From contig NZ_CABFMF010000033.1 of assembly GCF_901875575.1 (NCBI RefSeq), positions 62,001 through 126,000 on the forward strand: DNA of 64,000 bases. Direction: 5' to 3'. Origin of the DNA: an uncultured Streptococcus sp. (GTDB lineage: Bacteria; Bacillota; Bacilli; Lactobacillales; Streptococcaceae). Of this stretch, positions 26,561 to 35,632 are shown piece after piece (positions within the stretch are counted from its first letter, which is position 1; every line of letters begins with the position of its first letter). The notes below the pieces were generated by a model. The model saw nothing but the letters and a program-made list of their open reading frames with translations, made no database searches and was not told the origin of the DNA. The position numbers and the translations under genes were made by a program.

Positions 26561-27676
26561 ATGAAAAAAGTTGCCATTATTGGAGCAGGAATTGTGGGAG
26601 CAACAGCTGCCTACTACCTCTCGAAAGAAAGTGACCTAGAGGTGACCGTTTTTGACTATGGAAAAGGTCAAGCCACCAAGGCGGCGGCGGGAATTATCAG
26701 TCCTTGGTTTTCCAAACGCCGTAATAAAGCCTGGTACAAAATGGCGCGCTTGGGGGCTGACTTTTATGTGGATTTATTAGCTGATTTAGAGAAATCAGGG
26801 CAAGAAATCGACTTTTATCAGCGCTCGGGAGTCTTTCTCTTGAAAAAGGATGAAACAAAGCTAGAAGAACTCTATCAACTAGCCTTAGAGCGTAGAGATG
26901 AGTCTCCCTTGATAGGAGACTTGGCTATTTTAGATAAAGTCTCTGCTAGTGAGTTCTTTCCTGGGTTACAGGGATTTGACCGCCTACTCTATGCTTCTGG
27001 TGGAGCGAGAGTAGATGGTCAGCTCTTGGTCACTCGTTTACTAGAAGCTAGTAAGGTTGAAGTGGTGAGAGAAGAGGTGGGTCTAAATCCTTTATCAGCA
27101 GGCTACCAGATTGGAGACCGCATTTTTGATCAGGTTATTTTAGCGACAGGTGCTTGGTTGGGACAAATATTGGAACCGCTAGGTTATCAGGTGGATGTTC
27201 GTCCCCAAAAGGGGCAACTCCGAGATTATCACGTAGAGCAAGACATGGTAAACTATCCTGTTGTTATGCCAGAAGGGGAGTGGGATTTGATTCCCTTTGC
27301 AGGTGGGAAATTATCATTAGGTGCTACCCATGAAAATGACATGGGATTTGATTTGACGGTAGATGAAATCTTGCTCCAACAAATGGAAGATGCAGCCCTG
27401 CCTTGCTATCCTAGTTTAGTAGAAGCTACCAGAGCTGGTGAACGTGTGGGAATTCGCGCCTATACTAGTGATTTCTCTTCCTTTTTTGGGCAAGTGCCAG
27501 ATTTAACAGGTGTCTATGCGGCTAGTGGATTGGGTTCTTCAGGTCTCACAACTGGACCTATTATTGGCTACCATTTAGCTCGATTACTTCAAGGAAAAAC
27601 TGTAACATTAGAAAGTTCTGATTATCCAATTGAGAAGTATGTAAAGCAAATAGAAAATGAATCATTTTTTTACTAA
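26561..27676 (+). CDS. FAD-dependent oxidoreductase (DadA/DAO family)
   Basis: 371 residues from the ATG at 26561 (MKKVAIIGAGIVGATAAYYL); a GTG nine bases upstream is also possible. N-terminal dinucleotide fold GxGxxG, then a FAD-binding TKAAAGIISPWFS block and SGGARVDGQLL. The C-terminal motif GVYAASGLGSSGLTTGPIIG is typical of D-amino-acid-oxidase-like proteins. Probably oxidises an amino acid or amine; substrate unknown. Directly follows nif3, likely same transcript. Confidence 0.85.
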   Translation: MKKVAIIGAGIVGATAAYYLSKESDLEVTVFDYGKGQATKAAAGIISPWFSKRRNKAWYKMARLGADFYVDLLADLEKSGQEIDFYQRSGVFLLKKDETKLEELYQLALERRDESPLIGDLAILDKVSASEFFPGLQGFDRLLYASGGARVDGQLLVTRLLEASKVEVVREEVGLNPLSAGYQIGDRIFDQVILATGAWLGQILEPLGYQVDVRPQKGQLRDYHVEQDMVNYPVVMPEGEWDLIPFAGGKLSLGATHENDMGFDLTVDEILLQQMEDAALPCYPSLVEATRAGERVGIRAYTSDFSSFFGQVPDLTGVYAASGLGSSGLTTGPIIGYHLARLLQGKTVTLESSDYPIEKYVKQIENESFFY

Positions 27677-27763
27677 ATTTTCACTAAAGGCTTTAGTATG
27701 GTAAATGACATTCCCTATCAAAAATGGTAAAATAAGAAAAAATCTGAGAATCGAGGAAAACAG

Positions 27764-28783
27764 ATGCAAGAAAAGATCTTGGTAACCGGCGGTGCCGGTT
27801 TTATCGGAACCCACACTGTAATTGAGTTAATCCAAGCAGGCCATCAGGTTGTTGTGGTGGATAACCTTGTTAATAGTAATAGAAAAAGTTTAGAAGTTGT
27901 TGAGAGAATTACAGGAGTTGAAGTGCCTTTCTATGAGGCAGATATCCGTGACACTGATACTCTCAGAGATATTTTCAAGCAGGAAGAACCGACAGGTGTT
28001 ATTCACTTTGCTGGTTTGAAGGCTGTAGGAGAATCAACACGTATCCCTCTGGCCTACTATGACAACAATATTGCTGGAACTGTCAGCCTTTTGAAAGTTA
28101 TGGAAGAAAACAACTGTAAAAACATCATCTTCAGTTCTTCTGCGACAGTTTACGGAGATCCTCATACAGTACCAATCTTGGAAGATTTCCCACTTTCAGT
28201 GACCAATCCATACGGTCGTACTAAACTCATGTTAGAGGAAATTTTGACGGATATTTACAAGGCAGACTCAGAATGGAATGTGGTCTTACTTCGTTACTTT
28301 AACCCAATCGGAGCTCATGAAAGTGGCGATTTGGGTGAAAATCCAAACGGTATTCCAAACAACCTCTTGCCATATGTGACTCAAGTTGCAGTTGGAAAAC
28401 TGGAGCAAGTTCAGGTTTTCGGTGATGACTATGAAACAGAAGACGGAACTGGTGTTCGTGACTATATCCACGTTGTCGATTTGGCTAAAGGTCACGTCGC
28501 AGCCCTTAAAAAAATCCAAAAAGGTTCAGGACTGAACGTTTACAACCTTGGAACAGGTAAAGGCTACTCTGTTCTTGAGATTATCCAAAATATGGAAAAA
28601 GCGGTGGGACGTCCAATTCCTTACCGTATCGTAGAACGTCGCCCAGGTGATATCGCAGCCTGCTATTCAGACCCTGCAAAAGCCAAAGCAGAACTCGGTT
28701 GGGAAGCAGAACTAGGCATCACCCAAATGTGTGAAGACGCATGGCGTTGGCAAAGTAAACATCCAAATGGATTTGACGATTAA
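27764..28783 (+). CDS. galE: UDP-glucose 4-epimerase
   Basis: 339 residues, ATG behind GAGGAAAACAG. SDR fold: VTGGAGFIGTHTVIELIQAG, the catalytic SSSATVYGD Ser and Y-x3-K in NPYGRTKLMLEE, NPIGAH and the AACYSDPAKAKAELGW region specific for GalE. Interconverts UDP-glucose and UDP-galactose with bound NAD+, supplying galactose for wall and capsule polymers. Followed after one base by a glycosyltransferase gene. Confidence 0.95.
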   Translation: MQEKILVTGGAGFIGTHTVIELIQAGHQVVVVDNLVNSNRKSLEVVERITGVEVPFYEADIRDTDTLRDIFKQEEPTGVIHFAGLKAVGESTRIPLAYYDNNIAGTVSLLKVMEENNCKNIIFSSSATVYGDPHTVPILEDFPLSVTNPYGRTKLMLEEILTDIYKADSEWNVVLLRYFNPIGAHESGDLGENPNGIPNNLLPYVTQVAVGKLEQVQVFGDDYETEDGTGVRDYIHVVDLAKGHVAALKKIQKGSGLNVYNLGTGKGYSVLEIIQNMEKAVGRPIPYRIVERRPGDIAACYSDPAKAKAELGWEAELGITQMCEDAWRWQSKHPNGFDD

Positions 28784-28784
28784 G

Positions 28785-29753
28785 ATGGTGATGTCAATCA
28801 TTGTCCCCTGTTTAAACGAAGAGGAAGTACTTCCTCTTTTTTATCAGTCTGTAGAAGCTATAGTTCCTGACTTGGAAGCAGAAATCGAGTATCTCTTTGT
28901 CGATGATGGATCAAGTGATGGAACCTTGGAACTCTTAAAGTCCTATCGGGAGCAAAATTCAGCAGTACATTATATTTCGTTCTCGCGAAATTTTGGCAAA
29001 GAAGCTGCTCTTTATGCAGGTTTGCAGTATGCGACAGGAAATCTGGTGGTGGTGATGGATGCAGATCTCCAAGATCCTCCTAGTATGTTGTTAGAGATGA
29101 AAAATTTACTAGAGCAAAATGCAGATTTGGATTGTGTAGGAACACGGAGAACTAGTCGAGGGGGAGAACCAGTTTTACGTAGTCTCTGTGCTAATCTCTT
29201 TTATCGCCTCATGAAAAAAATTAGTCCAGTAGCCCTGCCGTCAGGTGTCCGTGATTTTCGCATGATGAGAAGATCCGTAGTTGATGCCATTTTAAGCTTG
29301 ACGGAGTCCAATCGTTTTTCTAAGGGGCTCTTTGCCTGGGTCGGCTTTAAAACCCACTATCTGGACTATCCAAATATTGAAAGACAGGCTGGCAAGACCA
29401 GTTGGAGTTTTAGGCAACTCTTTTTCTACTCTCTTGAAGGGATTGTTAATTTTTCAGATTTTCCCCTAATTATAGCCTTCGTAGCGGGTCTCCTATCTTG
29501 TTTTATTTCTTTGCTTATGACCTTTTTTGTGGTGGTTCGAACTCTCATTTTAGGGAATCCTACATCTGGTTGGACTTCACTTATGGCAGTGATTCTATTT
29601 CTAGGAGGAATTCAACTTTTAACAATTGGGATTCTCGGAAAATATATCAGTAAGATTTATTTAGAGACCAAAAAAAGACCACTTTATCTCATCAAAGAAA
29701 GAAGTGCTCTTCCTGTTGTTATTAAAGAAAAAAATAAGGTTAAAAGACTATAA
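28785..29753 (+). CDS. Family 2 glycosyltransferase, DPMS/GtrB-like, two C-terminal TM helices
   Basis: 322 residues from the ATG at 28785 (MVMSIIVPCLNEEE). GT-A domain with DDGSSDGTLELL, the DADLQDPPSMLLEM (DXD) metal site and SGVRDFRMMRR. Two membrane helices at 230-300 (LIIAFVAGLLSCFISLLMTF; LMAVILFLGGIQLLTIGILG), the layout of undecaprenyl-phosphate glucosyltransferases. Predicted to load a sugar on a lipid carrier. Closely follows galE. No strong ribosome site, so translation may be coupled to galE. Confidence 0.85.
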   Translation: MVMSIIVPCLNEEEVLPLFYQSVEAIVPDLEAEIEYLFVDDGSSDGTLELLKSYREQNSAVHYISFSRNFGKEAALYAGLQYATGNLVVVMDADLQDPPSMLLEMKNLLEQNADLDCVGTRRTSRGGEPVLRSLCANLFYRLMKKISPVALPSGVRDFRMMRRSVVDAILSLTESNRFSKGLFAWVGFKTHYLDYPNIERQAGKTSWSFRQLFFYSLEGIVNFSDFPLIIAFVAGLLSCFISLLMTFFVVVRTLILGNPTSGWTSLMAVILFLGGIQLLTIGILGKYISKIYLETKKRPLYLIKERSALPVVIKEKNKVKRL

Positions 29754-29816
29754 TTTTACTTGAAAATATGATAGACTAGAAGAGATGAAAAGACATCCTA
29801 AATTTAAGATTTTATT

Positions 29817-30020
29817 TTAAGATTGATCTTTAATCAAGGCACGTGTAGGGCAATTTTTGACTGCTTCTAAAATGTCTTGATTGGGACAAATTTCTTTTTC
29901 TAGTTGATTTGGATCATCGTAAAAGCGCACGATACCATTATCGTGATAATCAAAAAGATCAGAGTAAGTTTGACAGAGCCCACAGGCAATGCAGCGTTCA
30001 GGTATAAGTGTGATTTTCAT
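29817..30020 (-). CDS. fer: Single-cluster ferredoxin
   Basis: 67 residues from the ATG at 30020 (MKITLIPERC), preferred over a longer start that adds ten residues with no ribosome site. C-x2-C-x2-C (CIACGLC) early and a distant CPTRA provide four Cys for one [4Fe-4S] cluster, as in Bacillus-type ferredoxin. Divergent from the next gene. Redox partner unknown. Confidence 0.85.
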   Translation of the reverse strand: MKITLIPERCIACGLCQTYSDLFDYHDNGIVRFYDDPNQLEKEICPNQDILEAVKNCPTRALIKDQS

Positions 30021-30065
30021 ATTTATATTGTAATAAGAAAAGCAAAAAAACACAAGGAGTAAGGT

Positions 30066-30530
30066 ATGGGAAAAGAACCGTGGAAAGAAGATATTTATGA
30101 AGAAAAAGAAGAAACAAGATCTGAACGACGTAGAACTGAACTTGGAGAAATAACAGCTAATCGTGTTTTGACAATTCTAGCGAGTATTTTCTTTGTAATT
30201 GTTTTAGTAATGATTATTGTTTTAGTTTATCTTTCATCTGGAGGGAGCAATCGTACACTAGCCTTAAAAGACTTTCACGACTCTAGCACAAATGTCGAAC
30301 AGGTATCTTCTTCTACAAGTACTGAACAAGAAGCTTCTGCTACAGACAAAAAAGAAGCATCTAATTCTGAGAATCAAGAAGGGACTACGAAAGTTTTACC
30401 AGGAGAAGGAGAAGCTGCCATTGCAGCTCGTGTTGGTATTTCGATAGCTCAATTGGAAACCTTGAATCCTTCTCACATGTCGACAGGATCATGGTATGCT
30501 GATCCTGGTGATGTTGTTAAGACTAGATAG
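30066..30530 (+). CDS. LysM-type membrane-anchored surface protein (SAG1386/EF1546 family)
   Basis: 154 residues, ATG behind ACAAGGAGTAAGGT. A charged cytoplasmic N-terminus, one transmembrane helix (about 40-60, ILASIFFVIVLVMIIVLVYL), then a Ser/Thr/Glu linker and a degenerate LysM-like end (AIAARVGISIAQLETLNP). The family is upstream of cmk in many streptococci. Probably faces the cell wall; function unknown. Confidence 0.78.
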   Translation: MGKEPWKEDIYEEKEETRSERRRTELGEITANRVLTILASIFFVIVLVMIIVLVYLSSGGSNRTLALKDFHDSSTNVEQVSSSTSTEQEASATDKKEASNSENQEGTTKVLPGEGEAAIAARVGISIAQLETLNPSHMSTGSWYADPGDVVKTR

Positions 30531-30539
30531 GAGTCAGAA

Positions 30540-31211
30540 ATGAAAACAATTCAAATTGCAATTGATGGTCCTGCCTCAAGTGGCAAAAGTACAGTAGCGA
30601 AGATTATTGCTAAGGAGTTTGGTTACACATATTTAGATACAGGTGCTATGTATCGAGCTGCTACTTACATCGCATTGAAACACCAATTGAACGAAGACAA
30701 TGTAGAGCAACTACTTGGACTTCTTGAACAGCATCCCATTAGTTTTGGGCGTTCAGAAGCAGGGGAACAGCTTGTTTTTGTAGGGGATGTAGATATCACT
30801 CATCCGATTCGTGAAAATGAAGTGACAAATCGTGTATCTACCATTGCAGCGATACCAGTTATCCGTGAAAAGTTGGTGGCTCTCCAACAGGAAATTGCCC
30901 AAAAAGGTGGCATTGTCATGGATGGCCGTGATATTGGGACTGTTGTATTGCCACAAGCAGAATTAAAAGTTTTTCTTGTAGCTTCTGTTGATGAAAGAGC
31001 AAAACGACGTTACGAGGAAAATATGGCCAAAGGTATTGAAACAGACCTCGAAAAACTTAAAGAGGAGATTGCTGCACGTGATTATAAAGATAGTCATCGT
31101 GAAACTTCACCTCTTAAACAAGCAGAGGATGCAATCTACCTCGATACAACTGGTTTAACTATTGAAGAAGTGGTTGATAAAATCAAGGAAGAAGCTAAAA
31201 AGAAAATGTAG
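30540..31211 (+). CDS. cmk: Cytidylate kinase
   Basis: 223 residues, ATG nine bases after the previous stop behind TAGGAGTCAG. P-loop DGPASSGKSTVAK, the YLDTGAMYRA NMP-binding motif, MDGRDIGTVV, and the RDYKDSHRETSPLKQAEDAIYLDTTG C-terminal signature. Phosphorylates CMP and dCMP. Likely co-transcribed with the LysM protein gene, and closed by a terminator. Confidence 0.95.
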   Translation: MKTIQIAIDGPASSGKSTVAKIIAKEFGYTYLDTGAMYRAATYIALKHQLNEDNVEQLLGLLEQHPISFGRSEAGEQLVFVGDVDITHPIRENEVTNRVSTIAAIPVIREKLVALQQEIAQKGGIVMDGRDIGTVVLPQAELKVFLVASVDERAKRRYEENMAKGIETDLEKLKEEIAARDYKDSHRETSPLKQAEDAIYLDTTGLTIEEVVDKIKEEAKKKM

Positions 31212-31219
31212 AATGATGA

Positions 31220-31246
31220 AACCGATTCTTGGATATCGGTTTTTTC
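31220..31246 (+). terminator. cmk terminator
   Basis: AAACCGAT TCTTGGAT ATCGGTTTTTT hairpin with T run. Confidence 0.75.
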
Positions 31247-31339
31247 TCTATTTGTCAAAAACCTATTTTTAGGGTATAATAGTTGCTGTTCGAGAAAATT
31301 TGATTTTCAAAGAATAGTGAAACCTTATAAGGAGATGTT

Positions 31340-31678
31340 ATGAACAATTTACCAAATTGTAAAGAATGCGATTCAGAATATGTTTACGAAGATGGAGCTA
31401 TGCTAGTTTGCCCTGAGTGTGCTTATGAGTGGAATCCTGCTGAAGTTGCCGAAGTGGAGGAGGGTCTTGTAGCTATTGATGCCAATGGAAATAAATTGAC
31501 AGATGGCGATACAGTCACTTTGATCAAGGATTTAAAAGTTAAAGGTGCGCCTAAAGATTTAAAACAAGGTACGCGCGTCAAGAATATCCGCATTGTAGAA
31601 GGCGACCATAATATTGACTGTAAGATTGATGGATTTGGTGCTATGAAACTCAAGTCAGAATTTGTGAAGAAGATTTAA
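31340..31678 (+). CDS. PhnA/YjdM-family zinc-ribbon protein
   Basis: 112 residues, ATG behind TAAGGAGATGTT. N-terminal zinc ribbon C-x2-C...C-x2-C (CKECDSEYVYEDGAMLVCPEC), then the PhnA domain with LTDGDTVTLIKDLKVKG and IDCKIDGFGAMKLKSEFVKK. Often annotated alkylphosphonate utilisation protein PhnA, but family members lack a proven phosphonate role. A -10 TATAAT lies near 31276. Followed two bases later by a membrane protein gene. Confidence 0.85.
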   Translation: MNNLPNCKECDSEYVYEDGAMLVCPECAYEWNPAEVAEVEEGLVAIDANGNKLTDGDTVTLIKDLKVKGAPKDLKQGTRVKNIRIVEGDHNIDCKIDGFGAMKLKSEFVKKI

Positions 31679-31680
31679 TC

Positions 31681-32310
31681 ATGTCGAATAAACTTAAATT
31701 TATTTTTTATAGCCGTATCTTTTTGTTTCTAACAGCTTTTACTGGCGTCTATCTTGAAATCGTCAATCGTGGTGGTTTTGGGATGCTTCTCTATTATACG
31801 GTTCTATCTAACCTTTTAGTAGCAATTTTTACCCTCTATCTGTTAAGGGTTATGAAGCGGGATGGTGAAAACTGGCAAGGTCCAACTCTTTTACGTTTAA
31901 AGGGTGGTGTCACCATGAGTATTATGATTACCTGTGTGATTTATCATTTTCTCTTGGCACCTATCGCAACCAATTTCTATACGCTAGAAAATTTCCTTTG
32001 CCATTATATTGTACCTCTCTGGTTTTTAGCAGATACTCTTTTCTTTGATAAGCAGGGTCAATATAAGATTTGGGATCCCATTGTGTGGACAATTTTACCC
32101 CTGCTTTATATGATTTTTGCTCTTTTTAATGGCTTGGTATTGAAACTGGATATCCCAAATTCTAAGGTCAGCCCCTTCCCTTATTTCTTTTTGAATGTAG
32201 CTAAAGGATGGGACGTGGTTATCAAGTGGTGTGCCATTATCTTTGTAGCTTATATGTTGGCAGGATTTGTCTTTTACTTTATTAAGCAAATCAAGAGAAA
32301 GTCATCCTAA
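31681..32310 (+). CDS. Pr6Pr-like integral membrane protein
   Basis: 209 residues, ATG two bases after the PhnA stop. Six transmembrane helices spaced through the protein, with a CxxYHFLLAPI segment and an HYIVPLWFLADTLFFD motif resembling the Pr6Pr/FAR-17a-like family. Function unknown. Basic C-terminal tail suggests a cytoplasmic end. Confidence 0.65.
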   Translation: MSNKLKFIFYSRIFLFLTAFTGVYLEIVNRGGFGMLLYYTVLSNLLVAIFTLYLLRVMKRDGENWQGPTLLRLKGGVTMSIMITCVIYHFLLAPIATNFYTLENFLCHYIVPLWFLADTLFFDKQGQYKIWDPIVWTILPLLYMIFALFNGLVLKLDIPNSKVSPFPYFFLNVAKGWDVVIKWCAIIFVAYMLAGFVFYFIKQIKRKSS

Positions 32311-32461
32311 TACTCTTCGAAAATCTCTTCAAACCACGTCAGTTTCGCCTTAAGGGTATATATGTGACTGACTTCGTCAGTTTCATCTACAACCTCAAAA
32401 CAGTGTTTTGAGGAGCCTGCGGCTAGCTTCCTAGTTTGCTCTTTGATTTTCATTGAGTATA
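32310..32461 (-). repeat. BOX element (boxA-boxB-boxC), minus orientation
   Basis: Starts TACTCTTCGAAAATCTCTTC and ends GATTTTCATTGAGTATA. Contains the boxC, one boxB-like (CTGACTTCGTCAG) and boxA parts known from pneumococcus and relatives. Fills the gap between the membrane protein and the transporter genes. Confidence 0.88.
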
Positions 32462-32583
32462 AGACACAAGGGATTCATTTTCGAGTTTAAGAAGGAGTCT
32501 GTACACTAAAGAGACTTCTTCTTTTCTTGCTTGAGAATTATCAACAGAGAAAGATATTAAGAGAAAATATAGAAAGAGATTTC

Positions 32584-33735
32584 ATGAAACAATTTTTAGA
32601 AAGGGCTAGTATTCTCGCCCTATCCCTCGTTTTAATTACTTCCTTTTCCATTTCGAGTGCCTTACCAGCAATGTTTGACTATTACCAAGGATATCCTAAG
32701 GAACAAATTGAACTCCTGGTCAGTCTTCCTTCTTTTGGCATTATGATCATGCTATTGTTGAATGGAGTTCTTGAAAAAATGTTTGCTGAGAGGTTACAGA
32801 TTAGTTTGGGGCTGCTGATATTATCTCTCAGTGGAATCGCACCTTTCTGGTATCAAGGCTATGCTTTTGTCTTTGGAATGCGAATTCTTTTTGGTCTTGG
32901 AGTAGGAATGATTAACGCCAAGGCTATTTCCATTATCAGCGAACGCTATCATGGAAAACCCCGAATTCAGATGTTGGGCTTAAGAGGATCGGCAGAAGTA
33001 GTTGGAGCTTCTCTTATCACATTGGCAGTTGGCCAACTTATAGTGTTTGGTTGGACAGCTACTTTCCTAGCCTATAGTGCTGGATTCTTAGTCTTGATTC
33101 TCTATCTCCTCTTTGTTCCTTATGGCAAGGAAAAGAAAGAAGTTAAGCAAAAAGAGATGGGAACAAACAGCTTAAGCCGTGAAATGAAAGGGTTGATTTT
33201 CCTTTTAGCCATTGAAGCCGCAGTTGTAGTGTGTACCAATACAGCAATCACGATTCGGATTCCAAGCTTGATGGTGGAAAGAGGACTAGGAGATGCCCAG
33301 TTATCTAGCTTTGTCTTAAGTGTTATGCAGCTTATTGGTATTGTAGCAGGTATCAGTTTTTCCTTCCTAATCTCAGTCTTTAAAGAAAGATTGCTTCTCT
33401 GGTCTGGTATTACCTTCGGCTTAGGGCAAATTGTGATTGCCATTTCTCCATCCTTATGGGTGATTGTAGTAGGAAGTCTTGTAGCTGGCTTTGCTTATAG
33501 CGTGGCCTTAACGACTGTCTTTCAGCTGTTATCAGTCCGCATTCCATCTAAATTATTGAACCAAGCAACCTCTTTTGCAGTATTGGGTTGTAGTTTTGGG
33601 GCTTTTACAACACCGATTGTTTTAGCTCTTATTGGCTTCATAACACAAAATAGTATGATTGTTTTTGCTCTTCTAGGTGGATGGTTAATTGTGACTTCTA
33701 TTTTAGTCATGTATGTACTACAAAAGAAAGCTTAG
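32584..33735 (+). CDS. MFS transporter, CynX/NimT-like
   Basis: 383 residues from the ATG at 32584 (MKQFLERASILALSLVLI); an upstream in-frame start would add a charged 19-residue extension without a ribosome site. Twelve hydrophobic helices in two halves joined by a charged loop (PYGKEKKEVKQKEMG). The pattern fits the cyanate/nitroimidazole-type MFS branch. Substrate unknown. Confidence 0.75.
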   Translation: MKQFLERASILALSLVLITSFSISSALPAMFDYYQGYPKEQIELLVSLPSFGIMIMLLLNGVLEKMFAERLQISLGLLILSLSGIAPFWYQGYAFVFGMRILFGLGVGMINAKAISIISERYHGKPRIQMLGLRGSAEVVGASLITLAVGQLIVFGWTATFLAYSAGFLVLILYLLFVPYGKEKKEVKQKEMGTNSLSREMKGLIFLLAIEAAVVVCTNTAITIRIPSLMVERGLGDAQLSSFVLSVMQLIGIVAGISFSFLISVFKERLLLWSGITFGLGQIVIAISPSLWVIVVGSLVAGFAYSVALTTVFQLLSVRIPSKLLNQATSFAVLGCSFGAFTTPIVLALIGFITQNSMIVFALLGGWLIVTSILVMYVLQKKA

Positions 33736-33796
33736 GAATTCTTTCCCAAGTTTTTTTTCTATATGAAGCTACAAGAATAAACTTTGGTCAAAACTA

Positions 33797-33994
33797 ATAC
33801 TCTTCGAAAATCTCTTCAAATCACGTCAGCGTCGCCTTACCGTAGGTATGGTGACTGATTTCGTCAGTTCTATTTACAACCTCAAAGCAGTGCTTTGAGC
33901 TGACTTCGTCAGTTCTATCTGCAACCTCAAAACAGTGTTTTGAGCCACCTGCGACTAGTTTCCTAGTTTGCTTTTTGATTTTCATTGAGTATAA
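33797..33994 (-). repeat. BOX element with two boxB units, minus orientation
   Basis: Same ends as the BOX at 32310. The central unit GACTTCGTCAGTTCTAT...ACCTCAAA.CAGTG.TTTGAG occurs twice in tandem, so the arrangement is A-B-B-C. No gene in the surrounding 33736-34119 gap. Confidence 0.88.
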
Positions 33995-34119
33995 ACAAGT
34001 TGCTAACCCAAAATGACTAAGATGTGGGAACTTAGTTTTCATAGACTTTTTATCTGTCCCTAATTAATTTTTGCTACTCTAGCTTGTTTACTCTGCCTTT
34101 TCTTGATAAAATAGAAGCT

Positions 34120-34869
34120 ATGACGAGATATAAAGCAACTATTTCCTATGATGGTTACGCCTTTGCTGGTTTTCAGCGCCAGCCTCATGCGCGTAGCGTT
34201 CAGGAGGAACTTGAAAAAACCTTGACTAGATTGAATAAGGGCCAAGCTATTACTGTTCATGGAGCAGGGAGAACGGATAGTGGGGTTCATGCCCTGGGAC
34301 AGGTCATTCATTTTGACCTGCCCTATCAAATGGATGAGGAAAAACTCCGTTTTGCTTTGGACACTCAGTCTCCTGAAGATATCGATGTGATTTCGATTGA
34401 GCTTGTGGCGGATGATTTTCATTGTCGTTATGCCAAGCACAGCAAGACTTATGAGTTTATCGTAGATAGAGGGCGTCCAAAAAATCCTATGAAACGCTAT
34501 TATGCAACGCATTTTCCTTATCCGCTAGATGTGGCAAGGATGCAAGAAGCGATAAAAAAATTAAAAGGAACTCATGATTTCACAGGGTTTACAGCATCTG
34601 GTACCAGTGTGGAGGATAAGGTCAGGACCATTACAGAAGCCAGTCTTTCAGTCGATGAGACAGGACAGTTTTTAACCTTTAGCTTTTCTGGAAATGGCTT
34701 TCTGTATAAACAAATCAGAAATATGGTTGGAACCCTGCTGAAAATTGGGAACAATCGCATGCCAGTAGAGCAAATTGACTTGATTTTGGAGAAAAAAGAC
34801 AGACAGCTTGCAGGGCCCACTGCAGCATCTAACGGTCTATATTTGAAGGAGATTACTTATGAAGAATAA
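34120..34869 (+). CDS. truA: tRNA pseudouridine(38-40) synthase
   Basis: 249 residues from the ATG at 34120 (MTRYKATISYDG); a longer frame start at 34084 has no support. TruA motifs: GFQRQPHARSVQEELE, the catalytic Asp in GAGRTDSGVHALGQVIHFD, and HDFTGFTASG, then FSFSGNGFLYKQIRNMVG. First gene of a three-gene set with the vitamin kinase and ECF component; it overlaps the kinase gene by 11 nt. Confidence 0.94.
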   Translation: MTRYKATISYDGYAFAGFQRQPHARSVQEELEKTLTRLNKGQAITVHGAGRTDSGVHALGQVIHFDLPYQMDEEKLRFALDTQSPEDIDVISIELVADDFHCRYAKHSKTYEFIVDRGRPKNPMKRYYATHFPYPLDVARMQEAIKKLKGTHDFTGFTASGTSVEDKVRTITEASLSVDETGQFLTFSFSGNGFLYKQIRNMVGTLLKIGNNRMPVEQIDLILEKKDRQLAGPTAASNGLYLKEITYEE

Positions 34870-35632
34870 TCGTATTTTAGCACTTTCAGGAAATGATATT
34901 TTTAGTGGGGGTGGTTTGTCCGCTGATTTGGCTACCTATACCTTGAACGGTTTGCATGGCTTTGTGGCAGTGACTTGTTTGACAGCCTTGACAGAAAAAG
35001 GATTTGAAGTCTTTCCAACTGACGATACCATTTTTCAACATGAATTGGATAGCTTGCGTGATGTGGAGTTTGGGGGAATTAAGATTGGTCTTCTTCCTAC
35101 TGTCAGTGTGGCTGAGAAGGCTTTGGACTTTATCAAACAACGCCCAGGAGTTCCTGTGGTACTGGATCCCGTCTTAGTCTGTAAGGAAACACACGACGTA
35201 GCTGTAAGTGAACTTTGCCAAGAGTTGATTCGCTTTTTCCCTCATGTCAGTGTGATTACGCCTAATCTTCCTGAAGCAGAATTGCTAGCAGGTCAAGAGA
35301 TTAAGAATTTGGAAGATATGAAAGCAGTTGCGCAAAAATTGTATGATTTAGGTGCGCCAGCAGTAGTTGTTAAGGGAGGCAATCGTCTCAGACAAGATAA
35401 GGCTATGGATATCTTTTATGATGGACAAACCTTTACAGTGTTAGAAAATCCCGTTATCCAAGGACAAAATGCGGGTGCAGGATGTACCTTTGCTTCAAGC
35501 ATTGCCAGTCACCTAGTCCAAGGACAAGAACTATCAGCAGCAATTGAAAGTTCAAAAGCATTCGTTTACCGTGCCATTGCACAAGCAGATCAATATGGAG
35601 TAAGACAATATGAAGCAAACAAAAACAACTAA
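34859..35632 (+). CDS. Pyridoxal/hydroxymethylpyrimidine kinase (PdxK/ThiD family)
   Basis: 257 residues, ATG inside truA behind GAAGGAGATTACTT. Ribokinase-like: NDIFSGGGLSADLATYTLNG, PVVLDPVLVCKE, VVVKGGNRL and the GAGCTFASSIASHLVQG anion-hole motif with catalytic Asp replaced by the family's Cys (GAGCTF). Family members called ThiD in streptococci often phosphorylate pyridoxal as well as HMP. The downstream ECF S component points to vitamin B6 or HMP salvage. Confidence 0.8.
   Translation: MKNNRILALSGNDIFSGGGLSADLATYTLNGLHGFVAVTCLTALTEKGFEVFPTDDTIFQHELDSLRDVEFGGIKIGLLPTVSVAEKALDFIKQRPGVPVVLDPVLVCKETHDVAVSELCQELIRFFPHVSVITPNLPEAELLAGQEIKNLEDMKAVAQKLYDLGAPAVVVKGGNRLRQDKAMDIFYDGQTFTVLENPVIQGQNAGAGCTFASSIASHLVQGQELSAAIESSKAFVYRAIAQADQYGVRQYEANKNN

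Noticed and set aside
32310..32461. Considered as part of a CRISPR-like or RUP repeat
   Set aside because: Sequence and boxA/boxB/boxC order match the BOX element.
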